Shown here in pieces: positions 38,411 through 43,545 of a DNA stretch of 43,545 nt. Position numbers and translations under genes: made by a program. Numbering within the stretch: the stretch's first letter is position 1; every line of letters starts with the position of its first letter. The stretch is taken from positions 1 to 43,545 of the forward strand of contig CAZXDS010000002.1 in assembly GCA_964639525.1 (NCBI GenBank), in the 5' to 3' direction. This DNA comes from CAZXDS01 sp964639525. Lineage in GTDB: Bacteria; Bacteroidota; Ignavibacteria; Ignavibacteriales; Melioribacteraceae. The notes beneath the pieces were generated by a model. The model had not been told where the DNA came from and ran no database searches. It was given only the letters and a program-made list of their open reading frames with translations.

Positions 38411-39828
38411 TATTTAGGTTTTGAGGTTTCGTCTATCAGTTTATTAAATAATTTAGATACTTTAACCGCAGGATAATCATTTTCAAATTTCTGTTTTGTA
38501 TTGGGATCAATGTTAAAAGCTAATTTTAATATATTAATTGCTTCTTCAACATTATGAAGTAAAAAATTAACTTTTGCTTTGCCATAATAAGCATTGGCAT
38601 TCCCCGGTTGAATTCTTAAGCAATTATTATATGCAGAAAGTGAATTTTCATATTCGCCAGATTTCCAATATAGTTCTCCGAGGATATTCCAAGCATTAAA
38701 ATCATCCGGTTTTAAGTTGGTAAGAATTTTATATTTATCCGTTGCTGTCTCAAATTCAGTCTCAGAAAATCCAAATTCAAATTCCTTTTCAAAGTGACCG
38801 AGAATAGACATTGCCCTATCAAAATCGCGTAGTGCTTTTTCTGATTGATTCAATTTTTTGTAGCAAAATCCACGCGACAAGAAAGCTTCATAATACTCAT
38901 TATCAACTTCAATTGACATAGTAAAGGCGTCGATTGCTTCGGTAAATTTATTCATTTCTTCAAAAGCAGAGCCAAGGTTGAACCAAGCCGTATCATCTTT
39001 AGGATTATCTTTTACAATTTTTTTAAATGCAGCAATTGCAAGCGGATAGTTCTTCAAACTTAAATGCGAAACACCCAAGTTAAACCAAGCACTCGGAAAA
39101 TCTTCTTGGATTGCCAGTGCAAGTTCGTAACTGTCAATAGCCTTTTCGAACTCACTCATTTCAATTAAACAAACACCGCGGTTGAACCACCCGATATGAT
39201 TATATGGTTCAATTTCAAGATACTTATCATATGCATAAAGAGATTTATCAAACTGTTCAATTGTGTCGTAACATACGCCAAGTTCATACCAGGCTTCGGC
39301 AAATTCTTCGTCTAACTCAATTGCTCTTTCAAAATATTTAACCGCTTTTTCAAATTCACCTTTTTTTTCGCATAATCCACCAAGGCTGTAGTGCGTATCT
39401 TCGTTATTCGGTTCTATCTGTAAAGCTTGTTTAAGTGATTCGTATGCATCATCGAACAAGCCCAAATTTTCTTCAGCAACGGCTTTATTCAGCAAGGTTT
39501 CACTATCGATAGGATTTAATGCCATTGCTTTTTCAAATGAAAAGTAGGCTTCTTCAAATTCAAAATTATTATTAAGAAATATTCCCCTGAATTGCCACAT
39601 TTCGCTATTATAAGAAGTAACGTCAAGAATTGCGTTAACAATCAAAAGCCCGTCTTCAAAAAATCCGTATTCCAGGCAAAGATGAACAGTATCCTCTAAT
39701 ACTTCAAGGTTGCTTATAATCGTTCCGTCTTCTATTATTTCTTTACAAAAATCGACTTTGGTTTTCATTTCCGTGTCGTCTAAAAAAGAATCGGCATCGC
39801 CAAAAAACAAGTCATCTGAATCGTACAT
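38410..39828 (-). CDS. TPR-repeat protein
   Basis: A 472-residue soluble acidic protein composed of about eleven tetratricopeptide repeats from near residue 40 to 460, with typical pairs such as AWYELGVCYDTIEQFDKSLYAYDKYLEIEP. No signal peptide and no catalytic domain are visible, so it is presumably a cytoplasmic scaffold. The start lacks a Shine-Dalgarno sequence. The single-base overlap with aroE suggests the two are co-expressed, though a role in shikimate metabolism is not implied by the repeats themselves. Confidence 0.88.
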   Translation of the reverse strand: MYDSDDLFFGDADSFLDDTEMKTKVDFCKEIIEDGTIISNLEVLEDTVHLCLEYGFFEDGLLIVNAILDVTSYNSEMWQFRGIFLNNNFEFEEAYFSFEKAMALNPIDSETLLNKAVAEENLGLFDDAYESLKQALQIEPNNEDTHYSLGGLCEKKGEFEKAVKYFERAIELDEEFAEAWYELGVCYDTIEQFDKSLYAYDKYLEIEPYNHIGWFNRGVCLIEMSEFEKAIDSYELALAIQEDFPSAWFNLGVSHLSLKNYPLAIAAFKKIVKDNPKDDTAWFNLGSAFEEMNKFTEAIDAFTMSIEVDNEYYEAFLSRGFCYKKLNQSEKALRDFDRAMSILGHFEKEFEFGFSETEFETATDKYKILTNLKPDDFNAWNILGELYWKSGEYENSLSAYNNCLRIQPGNANAYYGKAKVNFLLHNVEEAINILKLAFNIDPNTKQKFENDYPAVKVSKLFNKLIDETSKPK

Positions 39829-39958
39829 TTAAAATCAATTACTCCAATTGTTGAATGGTTCAAAGGTATTACTATGGCTAAATAAAATCAAGTTGATTTT
39901 GTTATCAATTCTTTTATGTAGCCTAATGTATTTTACAAAATTTAATCTTTTTACAAAT

Positions 39959-42367
39959 CTATAGCAGTTTAAAAAACCGGTAACCAATTCCTAAGACTCT
40001 AATTTTTACTTTATGATTATAAACGGTTATTTTATCGTTTGAAATTAAGTCTTTAATTCTGTTCCCTTTGTAATAGCCGGGCAAACTAATAATTATGTTT
40101 TTTGTTCTCTTGTTCTTATTCAAAACAACAAGAATTCTTTCGTTCAAATCCGAGCGGAGATAAACGAAGAAATTTTTATCTGCAATTAGATTATAATAAT
40201 CTCCGTATCGCAGTGCAGTATGCTTTTTACGAAGGTGAATTATTTTACTCACATCAGCAAGCATACTCTTTTCATATTTGTTTAATTGATTTCCAAAACG
40301 CATCATTCTTCTGTTATCCGGATCGGAATCGCCAGTCATTCCAAATTCACTGCCGTAATAAATAACAGGTACTCCGGGAATACTGTTCATATAAGCAAGG
40401 TAAAGTTTTGCTTTTTTGTAGCTTGACGGATGATCAACTTTCGGCGGATTGTTCCAGCCTTCTTCAATTGCACTCCACTGACTCAAATCCAAATCACCAT
40501 CAGCGTATGCCATAAATCGATTTTTATCGTGGCTGTCCATTATATTTCCCATCAAATTTAATGAGCCGTAAATATTAAGTGATTTCTCAATTTCATTGTT
40601 CAAATTTTCAAAAGAGTAATTTTTTTCAATAAAAGCTGCTTGTGCAATATTATAAAGATTAAAATTAAATTGTGAGTTCAATTGACCATTATTTACGTAG
40701 GAACTAACGAGATTGTAGTCGCCAAAAGTCTCGCCAATTTGATAAACTTTTACGTTTTGCGGTATTTCAATTCTACGACGAAGTTTAAGCGTAAGTTCTC
40801 GCCAAAAAATATTAGGTACGTGTTTTACAGCATCGTGTCTGAACCCGTCTGCTCCCGTAGTTTTAAGCCACCATATTGCATTTTCCGAAATTGAATCGCG
40901 CGCTGTTTTCGATTTTATAAAATTGAACGATGGTAAATACGGCTCAAACCAAGTTGTTAATCGATGATCGTCCCATCGTCTTAAATTTAAAGTTCCGTCC
41001 GGCAAACGCAATTCACCAAACCAATCAGGATGCTCTGAAACATAAGGATGAGTTTTAAATACGTGATGAGAAACAAAATCCAATAATATTTTGATATTAT
41101 GTTTATGGGCTATGCTCACAAGCTTTTTGAGTTTTTTCATTGTTCCAAAATGCTCTTCAACGCGGGTTGGGCTAATTGGCCAGTATCCGTGGTAACCAGT
41201 GAACCAGCGATGCGGTTCAGGTGATTCACGATATGCGGAATCAGGATTATCATAAACAGGTGAAATCCAAATTATATTTACGCCAAGCGAATCGAAGTAG
41301 CCGTCATTCAGTTTATTAAGTACACCCTGAAAATCACCGCCCATATAATTGGCTTTTTTAAAAAGCGAATCTTGTACAATCGGTTTGTCATTTGTTTTAT
41401 CACCGTTATTGAATCTGTCAATCATCAAAGAATAAATAATTCCATCGTTCCAACTGAACTTATCTTTATTACTTACCGACTTACCATCAACAAAAACAAT
41501 ATTCTGAATATTTGAATATTTCCCATCCGCACTTACAGCAGCTCTCAAAAGGTTTCTGCCAATTAAATTTTCTGACTTTAATTCAACTGTAATTTTGCTA
41601 TTATTTATATGGATGTGATTATTTTCAACCTTAAAATTGTTCAACAAAATTATTATATTATTTAAGTTTAATGTTTTAGAGCTATTAGTAGTTTCATAAT
41701 AAAAGGAAACGGAAACTTTCCCTTTTTTATAATTTTCTTTGCCAATGTGAAGGAACTCTTTTGTTGTATCAAGATTTGCTATTTTAATAACCGAATTTAT
41801 TCCGCCCATTCCATTGGGAACCTGTTTGGGATTGGTTGGATCAACAATTTCGTTGCTATCGGCAAATATTTTATATTGATATATTCCGGGTTGAATCGGA
41901 ACTTTCACTTCGTAAACACCGTTACTGTCTTCATCGGTAAATTTCAAGTTTTGGCGATTCCAATTATTAAACTCTCCAAATAAATAAATATTTTTGTATT
42001 CCTTATCCGGCTTATACGTAAATGTATGTGTTGCTATTTTTTTTACACGAACAGGAAAAGCGTATTTATGTTTCCCTGTAGAAAAATCAATTGTTGTAAT
42101 TCCCGAATAATTTTTATCGGCATCTAAAATAAGAAGCTTTTTCTGTTCAAGGTATTTTATTCTAATTACGGAATTTTTTGAAAACGTTAAATTGTAATTA
42201 TCCGAATAAAACATATCACTGATTAGAAGCGTGTCGGAAACACCGGCAGTTAAGTTGACGGTTTTGATAATATCCTTAACTTCGTCTGTTGCTTGTTTCT
42301 CTTGCATGCAGAAATTAAAAAGAATTACGGAAACAATAAGAAATGCAGCGACTAATATTTTTTTCAT
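39959..42367 (-). CDS. GH13 alpha-amylase-family glycoside hydrolase (neopullulanase/maltogenic-amylase-like), exported
   Basis: An 802-residue protein that likely hydrolyses alpha-glucans or maltodextrins outside the inner membrane. The N-terminus is a signal sequence with a possible, not ideal, lipobox (LFNFC). Residues about 115-200 form a CBM48-like domain (IYLFGEFNNWN, PGIYQYKIF). The catalytic barrel from about 310 has region I LLDFVSHHV (near 430), region II GADGFRHDAVKH with nucleophile Asp near 510, region III QIGETFG with acid/base Glu near 545, and region IV MDSHDKNR with the stabilising Asp near 611. In region I the usual DxVxNH has Ser in place of Asn. A lipoprotein gene precedes it by 25 nt. 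Confidence 0.92.
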   Translation of the reverse strand: MKKILVAAFLIVSVILFNFCMQEKQATDEVKDIIKTVNLTAGVSDTLLISDMFYSDNYNLTFSKNSVIRIKYLEQKKLLILDADKNYSGITTIDFSTGKHKYAFPVRVKKIATHTFTYKPDKEYKNIYLFGEFNNWNRQNLKFTDEDSNGVYEVKVPIQPGIYQYKIFADSNEIVDPTNPKQVPNGMGGINSVIKIANLDTTKEFLHIGKENYKKGKVSVSFYYETTNSSKTLNLNNIIILLNNFKVENNHIHINNSKITVELKSENLIGRNLLRAAVSADGKYSNIQNIVFVDGKSVSNKDKFSWNDGIIYSLMIDRFNNGDKTNDKPIVQDSLFKKANYMGGDFQGVLNKLNDGYFDSLGVNIIWISPVYDNPDSAYRESPEPHRWFTGYHGYWPISPTRVEEHFGTMKKLKKLVSIAHKHNIKILLDFVSHHVFKTHPYVSEHPDWFGELRLPDGTLNLRRWDDHRLTTWFEPYLPSFNFIKSKTARDSISENAIWWLKTTGADGFRHDAVKHVPNIFWRELTLKLRRRIEIPQNVKVYQIGETFGDYNLVSSYVNNGQLNSQFNFNLYNIAQAAFIEKNYSFENLNNEIEKSLNIYGSLNLMGNIMDSHDKNRFMAYADGDLDLSQWSAIEEGWNNPPKVDHPSSYKKAKLYLAYMNSIPGVPVIYYGSEFGMTGDSDPDNRRMMRFGNQLNKYEKSMLADVSKIIHLRKKHTALRYGDYYNLIADKNFFVYLRSDLNERILVVLNKNKRTKNIIISLPGYYKGNRIKDLISNDKITVYNHKVKIRVLGIGYRFFKLL

Positions 42368-42392
42368 ATTAAAATCGTTTATTTGTGAATAT

Positions 42393-42986
42393 TTAATTTG
42401 TCTTTTTTAATGAATAAAGAATAGAGTTTTGAACATCGTAAACATTGCCGGGAATCAACTTCCCATTCAAACCCGCTTCCGTAATATAAGCGTTTAACTC
42501 GTAAAAATGTTTATTAAATTCAAACAGAACGGTACGCACAGGCAGACTTGAATTATTATAATATTGATAAGCGGCGCATTCCATGTTGTTAATTTTAAAA
42601 AATTCCGGTTTACCTATTGAAATTAACTTACTGTGCAATTCAGTTTTCTTCATTATTTTGCTGAAATTAATAAGTCCGTTGCTCCGAGAATCGGAATTTA
42701 ATTTTGAATCGGTGTTAATTGGCACGATACTGAATAAAGCGTTAAAATCATTTTGGATTAATATGATATCGGAACTACTGTGTGTATTATCAAATGAATA
42801 AAACCAACCTTTGGGAATTAAAACAGTATATGACGAATCTCGCGAAAATGCTTTTTGCGAAGTAAGTGGGAAATCACTTTTGTATATTGATTCATTTACA
42901 GAAGAGCATGAAAATAAAAGGAAAGACAGACATAAAATTTCAATTATTCTAAACACTTTTTCAAAATATACTTTTTCTTGTAACAC
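42393..42986 (-). CDS. Predicted lipoprotein of unknown function
   Basis: A 197-residue protein starting at GTG, with a lipoprotein signal (IIEILCLSFLLFSCSS; lipidated Cys near residue 27). The mature part is beta-rich (SYTVLIPKGWFYSFDNTH, CAAYQYYNNSSLPVRTVLFEF) and looks like a small domain found in lipoproteins that bind or are exported, but I cannot name a family. No Shine-Dalgarno sequence is seen. It is 25 nt upstream of the GH13 gene, so a joint role in glucan use is a fair guess. Confidence 0.65.
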   Translation of the reverse strand: MLQEKVYFEKVFRIIEILCLSFLLFSCSSVNESIYKSDFPLTSQKAFSRDSSYTVLIPKGWFYSFDNTHSSSDIILIQNDFNALFSIVPINTDSKLNSDSRSNGLINFSKIMKKTELHSKLISIGKPEFFKINNMECAAYQYYNNSSLPVRTVLFEFNKHFYELNAYITEAGLNGKLIPGNVYDVQNSILYSLKKTN

Positions 42987-43035
42987 TATTAATCTGCTTT
43001 GAATAAATAATCCCGTTTATTTTAAATAATTATTG

Positions 43036-43545
43036 TTATCTAACCAAAATCATTTTTTTTGTTTTTGAAAAACTACCCGTTTCGTTGGTTGCGGATATTC
43101 GGTAAATGTAAATACCGCTTGATAATTTTTTAGAATTAAATGTTACTTGGTAATTTCCTTTGGACTCAAATGCATTAACTAAAGTTTCTATTTCTTTTCC
43201 AAGAACATTATAAACATTAACTTTAACAAAACTATTCTCAGGAATTGCGTACCTGATTATTGTTGACGGGTTAAAAGGATTCGGATAATTTTGATATAGC
43301 TTAAAACTATTTACACTTGCATTGTTGTCGTTTTGTACGTCAGTAATAACCGAATAATATACAGTTAGTCCTTCCGTAAAGAATCCGAAATGGAAATTGT
43401 CATAACTAATCTCAATTACTCCTATTCCCTGAACCCAATTGTTATTATACCAAACTCTGCACACAGCCGTTTTTAACAAACTATATTCATTGTAGGAATA
43501 CAAATATTTTATTGAATTTTGCCAGTTGTTGTTCCATAGCTTGTC
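43036..43545 (-). CDS. Sorting-domain secreted protein, 5'-truncated by the window edge
   Basis: The frame is open to the end of the window (no stop between 43503 and 43545; it reads DKLWNNNWQNSIKYLYS there), so only the last 170 residues are visible and the TTG at 43503 need not be the start. The visible part includes NNNWVQGIGVIEISYDNFH, a type of repeat seen in T9SS cargo proteins, and then the sorting domain NYPNPFNPSTIIRYAIPE, KLSSGIYIYRISA and KTKKMILVR. It is the third such protein in this window. Its function is not identifiable from the fragment. Confidence 0.8.
   Translation of the reverse strand, partial: DKLWNNNWQNSIKYLYSYNEYSLLKTAVCRVWYNNNWVQGIGVIEISYDNFHFGFFTEGLTVYYSVITDVQNDNNASVNSFKLYQNYPNPFNPSTIIRYAIPENSFVKVNVYNVLGKEIETLVNAFESKGNYQVTFNSKKLSSGIYIYRISATNETGSFSKTKKMILVR

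Overview
The window is AT-rich bacterial chromosome, densely coding, with no rRNA or tRNA that I can see. Three proteins end in a C-terminal sorting domain of the NYPNPFNPSTTI type (followed by a GxY/GIYIYR strand and a basic tail). One promoter resembles the Bacteroidetes -33/-7 type. Secreted proteins, lipoproteins and outer-membrane proteins are abundant. Together this suggests a Gram-negative member of the Bacteroidota/Chlorobi/Ignavibacteria group, most likely Ignavibacteria-like; this is inference from protein style, not from a marker gene.

Layout. 1-488 is a gene-free stretch with three perfect small hairpins. 489-2822 (+) holds prfA and a glycosyltransferase. 2839-5881 (-) holds a PAP2/sphingomyelin-synthase-like membrane protein overlapping a methyltransferase, then a MATE transporter. 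5882-6613 is a gene-poor stretch with a cluster of REP-like hairpins that have a GTAG foot. 6614-8509 (+) is a long coiled-coil protein. 8864-12694 (+) is a cassette of two SGNH hydrolases and an MBOAT O-acyltransferase, probably for acetylating a surface polysaccharide, behind a sigma-54-like -24/-12 promoter. It is followed by a TPR/beta-barrel protein (12933-15908). 16005-21792 holds a small unknown protein, an S9 peptidase, an alpha/beta hydrolase, a HAD phosphatase and a three-gene operon (secreted unknown, cysteine-free ArsC-like protein, RsbRD-N-like protein). 22074-24451 (-) is serC plus a DUF1015 gene. 24627-26531 (-) is a TlpA-like lipoprotein. 26868-29457 (+) is rpmH-rnpA-yidC, ending in a strong terminator, followed by a patatin/BamA-type outer-membrane protein. 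32316-43545 (-) is a long same-strand block: a nuclease-like protein, two paralogous sorting-domain proteins, aroE, a TPR protein, a GH13 amylase-like enzyme with a lipoprotein, and the 3' end of a third sorting-domain protein cut by the window edge.

The most striking non-coding signal is a family of three 119-122 bp elements (8596-8714, 12700-12819, 26649-26770). Each has about 17-bp terminal inverted repeats (gagtccactc...), two internal hairpins, and a perfect 6-bp target-site duplication (atgtat, agtaat, aaatat). The third copy differs in sequence but keeps base pairing through compensatory changes. This is a non-autonomous, MITE-like element whose folded structure appears to be selected. 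Two copies bracket the acetylation cassette. A separate REP-like hairpin family (GTAG + AACCGACT stem) occurs at 6060-6363 and 19689-19712. No transposase for either family lies in the window.
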